Of a stretch of DNA of 9,343 nt, positions 1 through 5,176 are shown piece by piece. This stretch comes from Bdellovibrionaceae bacterium UBA5009. GTDB lineage: Bacteria; Bdellovibrionota; Bdellovibrionia; Bdellovibrionales; Bdellovibrionaceae. The notes beneath the pieces are model-generated. The model saw nothing but the letters and a program-made list of their open reading frames with translations, had not been told where the DNA came from and searched no databases. Both the position numbers and the translations under genes were made by a program. The stretch lies in the NCBI GenBank assembly GCA_002396665.1, contig DGYJ01000059.1:52379-61721 (forward strand), given 5' to 3'. Positions within the stretch are counted from its first letter, which is position 1. Every line of letters starts with the position of its first letter.

Positions 1-498
1 CCCATGGGTTTGTATGCCACGCCCGAGCGCCAGCAAATGATGGAAGATCGTGCAGTGGAGGGCTTTGGTCGTCAAAGTGATTTGCTGTGTCCTTTTTTTG
101 ATACCAAATCATTGGGTTGTTCTGTGTGGCAGTCTCGGCCAGGAGTCTGCACAACTTATTTTTGTAAAAGCGATCGGGGAGCCGACGGATTGGATTTCTG
201 GAATGATGTCGAAAATTACTTAAATCATTTTGAGTGGGTGATGGCCAACGAGGTCTGTCGTCGTCTTGGCGTGACTGATCATCAAATTGAAATGATCAAA
301 GCGGTGATGACAACGTCAGATGGTGATGAAGAGAGAAATTATTTTTTGCAAGAATCATGGGGTTCGTGGTTTAATCGAAAATTTGATTTTTATCTTGAAG
401 CACATAAAATATCTTTATATGTTCAGCCCCAAGAAATTGATTCTTTGCTAGGTGAAGCGGCCCTTGAGCTCGAAGAAAGTCTTCGCCAGCGCAGCTAA
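1..498 (+). CDS. YkgJ-like cysteine-cluster protein (5' end outside window)
   Basis: The reading frame is open to the left edge, so this is probably the C-terminal part of a longer protein; an in-frame ATG at 4 exists but is likely internal. Counting from that ATG, cysteines lie at residues 29, 39, 49 and 54 in a pattern of C-P-F-F, then G-C-S-V-W-Q-S-R-P-G-V-C and a final F-C. This matches the second half of the YkgJ/UPF0153 family (putative zinc- or iron-binding cysteine cluster). The family's first CxxC(C) group would lie upstream of the window. About 110 further residues follow, mostly helical and rich in charged and aromatic residues, with no membrane segment. The biochemical role of this family is poorly defined. 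The gene ends 69 bases before the DTW enzyme on the same strand, so the two may be cotranscribed. The family call rests on the Cys spacing and the SxxxRPxxC-type motif. Confidence 0.72.
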   Translation, partial: PMGLYATPERQQMMEDRAVEGFGRQSDLLCPFFDTKSLGCSVWQSRPGVCTTYFCKSDRGADGLDFWNDVENYLNHFEWVMANEVCRRLGVTDHQIEMIKAVMTTSDGDEERNYFLQESWGSWFNRKFDFYLEAHKISLYVQPQEIDSLLGEAALELEESLRQRS

Positions 499-567
499 CC
501 CTGGCCTTTGGTCCATCTTAAGTAATCACAATCCCATTTTGTTTAAAGCTTGGTTAGTGTATTCCTT

Positions 568-1302
568 ATGGATTTGGAAACATTTAAACAGCAGCGAGAG
601 GCCCGTCTTCACCAGGAGCCCCAGTACCGAAATCTATGCGTGCATTGTTTGCAGCCCCAGTTTGGATGCTACTGCGAGCATATCCAAAAATTTAATCCTG
701 AAATTAAATTTGTAATTTTGATTCATCCTATCGAAATGAAAAGACGAATTGCCACCGGAAGAATGTCCCATTTGTGTCTTGAAAATTCAGAGCTCATTGT
801 TGGCCATGACTATTCCCGTGTAGATCGGGTCAATGAGCTTATCGAGAATCCACAGAATCAGTGCAAAGTTTTATATCCCGGTCGTCAGGCAACAAATTTA
901 ACTTTGCTCAGTGATGATGAAAAAAAATCTGTTTTTGATCCAGATAAAAAAATTGTTTTATTTGTCATCGACGGCACTTGGGCCACGGCAAGAAAAACCA
1001 TGCACCATAGCCAAAATTTACAGAAGCTCGGCAGAATCTGCTTCACGCCACCCCATCGTTCACAATTTCGAGTTCGCAAACAGCCCGGCGAAAACTGCTT
1101 TTCAACAATCGAGGCCGTTCACCATGTGATCGAATTGATGGGGGATCGGCCTGGATTTCAGCTTTCAAGTGGAAAGCATAATAATTTAATTGATGTGTTC
1201 AATAAAATGGTCGAAAGACAAATCGAATTTGTGAACATGGCATTGAATGATCCTAAAACCACATCCTACCGACGCCCAACTAAAAGATATGTGATTGCCT
1301 AA
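568..1302 (+). CDS. DTW domain tRNA-uridine aminocarboxypropyltransferase (TapT/DTWD-like)
   Basis: This 244-residue protein has the full motif set of the DTW family. A zinc-type cluster C24-x2-C27-x6-C34-x-C36 is followed by H-P-I-E at 53-56, D-G-T-W at 135-138 and F-S-T-I-E-A at 178-183. Characterised members (E. coli TapT, human DTWD1/2) transfer the 3-amino-3-carboxypropyl group of S-adenosylmethionine to tRNA uridines, giving acp3U; a cytoplasmic role in tRNA modification is therefore expected. The ATG at 568 is preferred over the in-frame TTG at 550 because it puts the Cys cluster at the usual distance from the N terminus; neither has a strong Shine-Dalgarno. The C terminus beyond about residue 215 is a basic tail. 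The last 23 bases overlap the 3' end of the convergent SRPBCC gene. Confidence 0.9.
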   Translation: MDLETFKQQREARLHQEPQYRNLCVHCLQPQFGCYCEHIQKFNPEIKFVILIHPIEMKRRIATGRMSHLCLENSELIVGHDYSRVDRVNELIENPQNQCKVLYPGRQATNLTLLSDDEKKSVFDPDKKIVLFVIDGTWATARKTMHHSQNLQKLGRICFTPPHRSQFRVRKQPGENCFSTIEAVHHVIELMGDRPGFQLSSGKHNNLIDVFNKMVERQIEFVNMALNDPKTTSYRRPTKRYVIA

Positions 1303-1762
1303 CAATAAGTTCTTCAAGTTGCTCGAACTGTTCTGGAAGAGCGCCTGTAGAGTCCGAGGCGATGGCGTCATCCAGGGCTTTCTTTGAAGGATACAGATCG
1401 TGGACAGTCACCAGGGTCTTGTTATTGCTTTCTTCGAAGGTCACGGTGGTGATGACGGCCGCGCTTTCGCCACCTTCTTCATTGGTCCAAACTAAACGCG
1501 AGTATGGGGTTACTTCCAGATACCTACCAAAAAATTCCATACTCTGAGAACCCATGCTAAATTGAAGGCGATATTTTCCGCCAGTGCGAACATCCATCTC
1601 GCAGGACACAAGCGTTATCGGGGCTGATTTTGGCACCCACCACTTTTTAAAAAGCTCGGGCTGAACCCAGGCTTCGAATACAATGTGTGACGGCCCATTG
1701 ATGATTCGGGTAGCGACAAGTTCACGCTCGGACTTTCGTTCCACATTTGTTTGGTTTTTCAT
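1280..1762 (-). CDS. SRPBCC/AHSA1 domain protein paired with ArsR regulator
   Basis: This is a 160-residue protein of the AHSA1-type START/SRPBCC fold, which forms a hydrophobic cavity for ligands; individual members mostly lack known ligands. The N-terminal half shows the family pattern: A-T-R-I-I-N-G-P at about 17-24, V-F-E-A-W at 28-32, F-K-K-W-W at 38-42, then a conserved C-E-M-D-V-R-T-G-G-K-Y segment and G-R-Y-L-E-V-T-P-Y-S-R-L-V-W-T. There is no signal peptide, so it is cytoplasmic. Its start overlaps the stop of the ArsR gene by four bases (ATGA), and AAGGGA lies six bases upstream of the ATG, so translation is probably coupled to the regulator. ArsR plus SRPBCC pairs are common in bacteria, and the regulator usually controls its neighbour. 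The C terminus (E-L-I-V-R-Q-S-H-I-F) is encoded in the stretch that overlaps the DTW gene. Confidence 0.88.
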   Translation of the reverse strand: MKNQTNVERKSERELVATRIINGPSHIVFEAWVQPELFKKWWVPKSAPITLVSCEMDVRTGGKYRLQFSMGSQSMEFFGRYLEVTPYSRLVWTNEEGGESAAVITTVTFEESNNKTLVTVHDLYPSKKALDDAIASDSTGALPEQFEQLEELIVRQSHIF

Positions 1763-2106
1763 TTATTTTCCCTTCGCTGTTTTAATTCTTGGACAATGAT
1801 TTCAAGTGCGTCGAAGCGCTGATCCCAGATTTCTTTGTATTTTTCGATCCAGGCCATTTCAGAATCAAGCTGACATGTGCCAAGTTTGCAGGTCCGTACT
1901 CGACCTTTTTTTTCTGTCTTCACAAGGCCTGCTTGTTCCAAAATTCCGATATGCTTCTTCATGCCCGTTAAAGACATGTGAAATTGTTCGGCTAGTTTCG
2001 TGATGGAGGTATCCTTTTGTCCAAGCTGAAGCAGAACACCACGTCGGGTAGAGTCCGAGAGCGCTGCAAAAGTTTGATCAAGTCGTCTTTTCGAATACTG
2101 AACCAT
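1759..2106 (-). CDS. ArsR-family winged-helix repressor
   Basis: This 115-residue regulator begins M-V-Q-Y and then carries L-D-Q-T-F-A-A-L-S-D-S-T-R-R (9-22), the typical ArsR/SmtB N-terminal helix. The HTH spans about 34-58 (recognition helix S-L-T-G-M-K-K-H-I-G-I-L-E-Q), and the wing is about 60-75. The metal-binding ELCxC motif of true arsenic sensors is absent; the only cysteines are C73 and C78, in the wing and just after it. It is therefore probably not a classical metal sensor. It belongs to the common subgroup encoded next to SRPBCC proteins. I chose the ATG at 2106 over the upstream in-frame TTG at 2142 for two reasons. Homologues typically start MV-x-Y just before the LD..FAALxDxTRR motif, and the TTG lies inside the -35 box of a well-formed promoter. 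No Shine-Dalgarno precedes 2106, which fits leaderless translation. It probably represses its own operon through the palindrome over its start codon. Confidence 0.92.
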   Translation of the reverse strand: MVQYSKRRLDQTFAALSDSTRRGVLLQLGQKDTSITKLAEQFHMSLTGMKKHIGILEQAGLVKTEKKGRVRTCKLGTCQLDSEMAWIEKYKEIWDQRFDALEIIVQELKQRRENK

Positions 2107-2118
2107 ATGGTTCAGTAT
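2095..2118. promoter_or_regulatory. 24-bp perfect palindrome, likely ArsR operator
   Basis: The half-site ATACTGAACCAT is followed directly by its exact reverse complement, with the axis between 2106 and 2107. On the minus strand it covers most of the -10 box, the predicted transcription start, the ATG, and the codons for M-V-Q-Y. A perfect 12+12 symmetry here is far beyond chance and suits a homodimeric winged-helix repressor. A bound dimer would block RNA polymerase. That the bound protein is this ArsR is an inference from position and family. Confidence 0.8.
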
Positions 2119-2142
2119 ATTTGGAGGCACTAAATTGCGCAA
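2114..2142 (-). promoter_or_regulatory. Promoter of the arsR-SRPBCC operon
   Basis: Read on the minus strand, TTGCGC (2142-2137) and TATACT (2119-2114) are separated by exactly 17 bases, a good sigma-70 layout. The expected transcription start, six to eight bases after the -10 box, falls at about 2108-2106. That is on or within two bases of the A of the ArsR ATG, so the transcript would have essentially no leader. The promoter is predicted from sequence only. Confidence 0.65.
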
Positions 2143-2164
2143 GAAGAATCATTCAGCAGTCGTG

Positions 2165-2183
2165 TAAAAATATTCCATTTTTA
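2165..2183 (-). terminator. Weak AT-only hairpin downstream of the PIN gene
   Basis: TAAAAAT (2165-2171) and ATTTTTA (2177-2183) are perfect complements around a five-base loop, starting 11 bases past the stop of the PIN gene. The stem has no G or C and there is no clear U tract, so as an intrinsic terminator it would be weak. It is the only candidate in the 51 to 90 bases between the PIN gene and the ArsR promoter. Confidence 0.2.
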
Positions 2184-2193
2184 ATCATCTGAG

Positions 2194-2928
2194 CTATTTC
2201 AAAATATAAACTGCCTTGCTGTTGAGTTCTTTTTCAGTGGTTGAAAAGAATTTTTTAAAATCCTGATCTGAAGTAATGAGTAAATCGAATTTACTTTTTG
2301 AAAAAAAGTTAACGATCATGGCGTCAGGAGCCCGAAAACCCTGTTCGCCCATCAGTTGTACGACGTCAAGCCAGTAAAGTGGAAGATTCAGTTGTTCATG
2401 ATTTGAGCCTTCAAGCGCCTCCATATAATTTAAGCCGAATTCTTTTTCTAAGATTAGCCATTCATTCACTAGCATATTGCCTACAAATTGACGGCAGAAA
2501 TCCTGCCAACTTTTATCTCCATAATACTGTAATATTTCTTCGCGAAGTTTTTTGATGTGATATTCACCAACTTTGAAAGAATTATTTATTTTTCGACCCC
2601 TAGATTCTTGGTCGCGAATGCTTTTAACAAAGTTATAAAAGTGTTTATTTTTTTCTTTAGGGAGCAGCTCCTCATAAATGTGAATAGCTCCACCAGTGAT
2701 TTGTTTTCTAAAAATCAAATCCACAAACTCCATGCGGCTAACAACATTTGTAAATATAGCAATTTGTTTTTCAGAAAGTAGATCAAGCACGTCATTAGCT
2801 TTGTCGAAGAATCGGTCATCACAATAAGATAGTGCGTACAAAAAGCCTGTATCAGCAAGGCAGCCCTTTAAACTGCCTTGCTGCTGAATATACCTGTGGA
2901 CTTCTTGAAGGTTATTTAAAATCCGCAT
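2194..2928 (-). CDS. Enlarged PIN-domain protein, candidate VapC-like toxin
   Basis: This 244-residue protein shows PIN nuclease landmarks in order. L-A-D-T-G-F-L-Y-A-L gives the first acidic residue (D26), and S-R-M-E-F-V-D gives E67. A-P-D-A-M-I-V-N-F gives D202, and L-L-I-T-S-D-Q-D-F gives D221 (with D223 nearby). PIN domains are Mg/Mn-dependent RNases, and in VapBC systems they act as toxins. Ordinary VapC proteins are about 130-150 residues. Here about 70-80 extra residues sit between E67 and D202, with a basic, helical character (for example the segment around 90-135, rich in K and R). No signal peptide or membrane segment is seen. The ATG shares one base with the stop of the upstream 57-residue gene, the arrangement expected of an antitoxin-toxin pair with coupled translation. 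An alternative is a PIN nuclease with a housekeeping RNA role. The PIN fold call is fairly firm; the toxin role is inferred. Confidence 0.78.
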   Translation of the reverse strand: MRILNNLQEVHRYIQQQGSLKGCLADTGFLYALSYCDDRFFDKANDVLDLLSEKQIAIFTNVVSRMEFVDLIFRKQITGGAIHIYEELLPKEKNKHFYNFVKSIRDQESRGRKINNSFKVGEYHIKKLREEILQYYGDKSWQDFCRQFVGNMLVNEWLILEKEFGLNYMEALEGSNHEQLNLPLYWLDVVQLMGEQGFRAPDAMIVNFFSKSKFDLLITSDQDFKKFFSTTEKELNSKAVYILK

Positions 2929-3101
2929 TAAAGATCCAAATCGCCAGTTGTTTTTTTATCTGAAGCCGATTTTTTCTTTTCAGATTCTTCCTTGATTTTT
3001 TTCAGAATGGAATCTGGTAGTGGTTGTTCTGCCAACTCTTTCAGCCTAGCCGCCCATTTTCGACCGGCCCCTTTGACTGGAATATTTATTTTCTTTTCCA
3101 T
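2928..3101 (-). CDS. Small Lys-rich protein, candidate antitoxin of the PIN protein
   Basis: This 57-residue reading frame starts at an ATG preceded by AAAGGAG with a six-base gap (AGGAG at 3112-3108 on the minus strand), a strong ribosome-binding site. It ends in TAA, whose last A begins the PIN gene. The sequence opens M-E-K-K-I-N-I-P-V, a possible short beta strand. A likely helix follows (R-K-W-A-A-R-L-K-E-L-A-E-Q, 14-26), then a second helix starting at P-D-S-I-L-K-K-I (29-36). The tail is charged and low in complexity (E-E-S-E-K-K-K-S-A-S-D-K-K). The strand-helix-helix order resembles ribbon-helix-helix antitoxins such as VapB, but I do not recognise a named family. Size, order and coupling support an antitoxin role, with the disordered tail as the natural toxin-binding part. 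The gene is real on grounds of RBS, codon continuity and tight coupling; its function is inferred. Confidence 0.75.
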   Translation of the reverse strand: MEKKINIPVKGAGRKWAARLKELAEQPLPDSILKKIKEESEKKKSASDKKTTGDLDL

Positions 3102-3107
3102 AGAATT

Positions 3108-3132
3108 CTCCTTTCATAGATCTGTTTTAGCA
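3108..3132 (-). promoter_or_regulatory. Probable extended -10 promoter and RBS of the PIN module
   Basis: On the minus strand, TGCTAAAAC (3132-3124) resembles an extended -10 element (TG-N-TAAAAC), and transcription would start near 3117. It is followed at once by the AGGAG ribosome-binding site (3112-3108) and the ATG at 3101. No convincing -35 box is seen at 16-18 bases, which is tolerated for extended -10 promoters. The inverted repeat CAAAGC (3166-3171) / GCTTTG (3185-3190) upstream could be an operator but is short. Confidence 0.35.
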
Positions 3133-3324
3133 TTGAAAAAATGACCGACTAACCACCTTAAATCACAAAGCTTTTTCAAAAGACGCTTTGTTTTGTGGCG
3201 ATCGGACATTGTTTTGTTTGGCGGGCGTCGATTTGCATTTAAAACGAAACTCAGCCACTGAAGGAGTGTGCTATGCAAGAATATGCCCAATAATTTATTG
3301 TAGTGGGGCGGGTTGTAATGCTGC

Positions 3325-3349
3325 GACTAATTTTTTTTAAAAATTAGTC
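3325..3349. repeat. 11-bp perfect inverted repeat, 3-base loop
   Basis: GACTAATTTTT (3325-3335) pairs perfectly with AAAAATTAGTC (3339-3349) around TTT. As RNA it would form an 11-bp hairpin with three G-C pairs at its base. It lies about 100 bases upstream of the HEXXH gene. The right side lacks a U tract on either strand, so it is not a textbook terminator; it could be a leader hairpin or a protein-binding palindrome. Confidence 0.55.
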
Positions 3350-3452
3350 TGACACGAATGGAATAGCATTGTAAAAATTAAAAATGAAGCCCTGAATTAA
3401 GAACTTGGTCATTGTTTTCGAATTGAAAAGAGCATACCAATGGGAGAATGCA

Positions 3453-4049
3453 ATGAAAATTATATCCGTTTTAATGATAGTTTTATCAATTTGCATTAAA
3501 TCCGCTGCTATAGAAGTCTCTTCTGAAAATATAATTAACATTCGCCTTGTTCATGATAACAAAGCTGAGCGCCAAGGACGCGAAATAATTCTTAAATTTT
3601 TAAAGGAATTAGATCTTAAAAGGAATATCTTTACGAAGGACATTGTGATTGAAAGTAAAGTTATTCCTCATAGTCATCCAGTTCTTACTTTGAACACAAG
3701 GCAGGTGGATGATCCCAATATGTATTTGGCTACTTTCATTCATGAGCAAATCCATTGGTTTTTTGAGCCCAAAAAAAAAGAAACTGAAAAATTTATCGAG
3801 CTCATGAAAGAATCATTTTCAAATCCTCCGTCAAATAAAAATGCTGGTGGGGCTCGTGACCTTGAATCCACCTATTTGCATCTTGGCGTTTGTTATTATG
3901 AATTCAAAGAACTGATTCGGCTGTTAGGAAGTGATGAAGCTAAAAGAATTTTTAAGAGTAGCGATGTCTATACATGGATTCGCGAGCAAGTGTTAAACAA
4001 GTCTTACGAAATCGAAAAGGCCCTCAAGAAGTCTGGACTGGATTGGTGA
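3453..4049 (+). CDS. Secreted protein with HEXXH motif, putative zinc metallopeptidase
   Basis: This 198-residue protein has an N-terminal signal peptide (M-K-I-I-S-V-L-M-I-V-L-S-I-C-I-K-S-A-A) with likely cleavage near residue 19, so it is periplasmic or secreted. Residues 97-101 read H-E-Q-I-H inside F-I-H-E-Q-I-H-W-F-F, the HEXXH zinc-peptidase signature in a hydrophobic helix. A plausible third zinc ligand is H143 or E150 in the segment Y-L-H-L-G-V-C-Y-Y-E. The protein is small and I cannot place it in a named peptidase family, so substrate and activity are unknown. The ATG at 3453 was chosen because GGAG lies six bases upstream and it gives a clean signal peptide; an upstream in-frame TTG at 3405 would spoil it. 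It ends only six bases before the acetyltransferase gene, so the two are likely cotranscribed. Confidence 0.72.
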   Translation: MKIISVLMIVLSICIKSAAIEVSSENIINIRLVHDNKAERQGREIILKFLKELDLKRNIFTKDIVIESKVIPHSHPVLTLNTRQVDDPNMYLATFIHEQIHWFFEPKKKETEKFIELMKESFSNPPSNKNAGGARDLESTYLHLGVCYYEFKELIRLLGSDEAKRIFKSSDVYTWIREQVLNKSYEIEKALKKSGLDW

Positions 4050-4055
4050 CATGTT

Positions 4056-4631
4056 GTGCTTGAAAATGAAAACTCACTGCCGCCAAAATTCGAAACTCAC
4101 CGACTTATTCTGCGACCAATAACGACAATTGATTTGCCTAGTTGCCAGATCAACTTCAATGATTATGAAGTCATCCGTTATCTGGCGGATGTCGTCCCTT
4201 GGCCTTATCCTGAAAATGGTGTCGAGCACTTCTACCACAATATCCTTTTACCAAAGCAAGGGAAAGATTACTGGCACTGGGGTCTCTTTTTAAAGGACAA
4301 TCCAAATGAAACCATTGGTGGAATTGATTTATGGCGAAATAGTACTGTTGATAACCGTGGGTTCTGGCTTGCGCGAAAGCATTGGGGAAATGGATATATG
4401 ACCGAGGCGGCAACTCGAATTAACGACCATGCCTTCGACGATTTGGGTTTTGACGTTTTGTATTTTGGAAATGCTGTGACAAATAAAGGGTCCCACCGCA
4501 TAAAGGAGAAGACTGGGGCCATTTGTATTGGAACAAGGCCCTTTAAATTTGTTGATCCAAATGTCCACGAATCGGTCATGTGGAAACTAACAAAGGATGC
4601 TTGGAAGGCATTTAAAGATGGGGCTCGGTAG
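4056..4631 (+). CDS. RimJ/RimL-type GNAT N-acetyltransferase
   Basis: This 191-residue protein belongs to the Acetyltransf_3 group of GNAT enzymes, which move an acetyl group from acetyl-CoA to an amine (for RimJ/RimL, the N terminus of a ribosomal protein; other members act on small molecules). The opening T-H-R-L-I-L-R-P-I (14-22) is typical of the group. The acetyl-CoA loop is R-K-H-W-G-N-G-Y-M-T-E-A (107-118). Downstream N143 and S146, then K-E-K-T-G-A, match the usual N-x-x-S-x-R/K..K-x-G pattern. The substrate cannot be told from sequence. The start is a GTG at 4056, seven bases after the stop codon of the HEXXH gene begins its final base; no in-frame ATG lies near the N terminus and the RBS is weak, which suggests coupling. 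The TPR gene starts one base after its stop. Confidence 0.88.
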   Translation: MLENENSLPPKFETHRLILRPITTIDLPSCQINFNDYEVIRYLADVVPWPYPENGVEHFYHNILLPKQGKDYWHWGLFLKDNPNETIGGIDLWRNSTVDNRGFWLARKHWGNGYMTEAATRINDHAFDDLGFDVLYFGNAVTNKGSHRIKEKTGAICIGTRPFKFVDPNVHESVMWKLTKDAWKAFKDGAR

Positions 4632-4632
4632 T

Positions 4633-5118
4633 ATGGAAAATTGGATTGAAATCACTAAAAGGTTGCGTGCAGAGGGCTCGTTAGAGAAAACGTTAGCTCA
4701 TTTAAATGATGTTTTAAAATCAAGACCAAATGATCCTGTGGTTTATTATCAGATCGCGTGGACCCATGATGCTCTTGGAAAAGAATCAGATGCTGTGGCT
4801 GCCTACGAAAAGGCTATAGCAATGGGGCTTTCAGGAGATGATCTTGAGGGCGCTTTTCTTGGGCTTGGAAGTACGTACCGATGTCTTGGTAACTACAAAA
4901 AATCTGAGCATGTTTTAAAAGATGGAATAAATGCTTTTCCCAATAATGCTGCTTTAAGGGTTTTTTATGCGCTGACCCAGTTTAATTTACAGAATTCCGA
5001 TCTTGCTATGGAAATTCTATTGAAAGAGCTAGCCCGCTCATCAAGTGATGAACAAATTAAAAAGTACAGTAAGGCGCTGCTATTTTATTCAGATAAACTT
5101 AATCAGAAGTTTGAGTAG
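4633..5118 (+). CDS. Tetratricopeptide repeat protein (TPR_5-like)
   Basis: This 161-residue soluble protein is built almost wholly of TPR units, at about 2-32, 36-68, 72-102 and 106-138, followed by a capping helix. Diagnostic stretches include P-N-D-P-V-V-Y-Y-Q-I-A-W-T-H-D-A-L-G, A-V-A-A-Y-E-K-A-I-A-M-G-L, G-L-G-S-T-Y-R-C-L-G and the F-P-N-N-A-A-L-R-V-F-Y-A region. The G-L-G-S-T-Y-R-C-L-G block is characteristic, as I recall it, of the short TPR_5 family common in Bacillus-type Firmicutes, where its function is unknown; TPRs bind partner proteins. The ATG at 4633 directly follows the acetyltransferase stop (TAG, one base, ATG), so it is translationally coupled. The frame is open upstream to 4597, but that would overlap the acetyltransferase. 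It could serve as a partner of the acetyltransferase, which is an inference from coupling alone. Confidence 0.85.
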   Translation: MENWIEITKRLRAEGSLEKTLAHLNDVLKSRPNDPVVYYQIAWTHDALGKESDAVAAYEKAIAMGLSGDDLEGAFLGLGSTYRCLGNYKKSEHVLKDGINAFPNNAALRVFYALTQFNLQNSDLAMEILLKELARSSSDEQIKKYSKALLFYSDKLNQKFE

Positions 5119-5176
5119 ATGATATGTCGACATGGGAGTTGAAAAGCCCAGGAAAAAGCGTTTTTGGATTAACGTG

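Larger units (their letters stand above)
3102..3452. other. Gene-free spacer between the divergent PIN module and HEXXH gene
   Basis: No credible gene longer than a few codons occupies these 351 bases. The left part holds the minus-strand promoter of the PIN module and the CAAAGC/GCTTTG inverted repeat. The sequence TTGTTTTGT appears twice (in 3188-3196 and 3210-3218), each copy followed within a few bases by GGCG. In the middle, AAGGAG (3261-3266) sits six bases before ATG CAA GAA TAT GCC CAA TAA (3273-3293), a six-residue reading frame. Further right is a strong inverted repeat (3325-3349), then AT-rich sequence up to the HEXXH gene's ribosome-binding site. This could be the leader of the downstream operon or the remains of a lost gene. 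Confidence 0.5.

Noticed and set aside
1806..2003. Open frames opposite the ArsR gene
   Set aside because: Their translations are Cys/Phe-rich and low in motif content, as expected of antisense shadows.
2142..2142. TTG at 2142 as the start of a longer (127-residue) ArsR
   Set aside because: The TTG is part of the -35 hexamer, the added 12 residues look nothing like the family, and the palindrome centres exactly on the ATG at 2106.
3405..3452. TTG at 3405 as the start of a longer HEXXH protein
   Set aside because: It would add 16 charged residues before the signal peptide, and the ATG at 3453 has a well-placed GGAG.
3102..3452. Insertion-sequence remnant or attachment site in the long spacer
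   Set aside because: No terminal inverted repeats, target duplication or transposase fragment can be seen, and no tRNA gene borders it.
4171..4579. Several long open frames antisense to the RimJ/L-type acetyltransferase
   Set aside because: They have no ribosome-binding sites or recognisable domains, and the plus-strand gene explains the codon pattern; they are shadows of it.
5124..5133. ATGTCGACAT palindrome just after the TPR stop codon
   Set aside because: A ten-base palindrome with a SalI-type core is common by chance, and there is no adjacent promoter or second copy to support a regulatory role.
5153..5165. AAAAA-GCG-TTTTT between the convergent TPR and GNAT genes, a possible bidirectional terminator
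   Set aside because: Its stem is five A-T pairs with a three-base loop and no extended GC pairing, so it is too weak to call a terminator, although the location would suit one.
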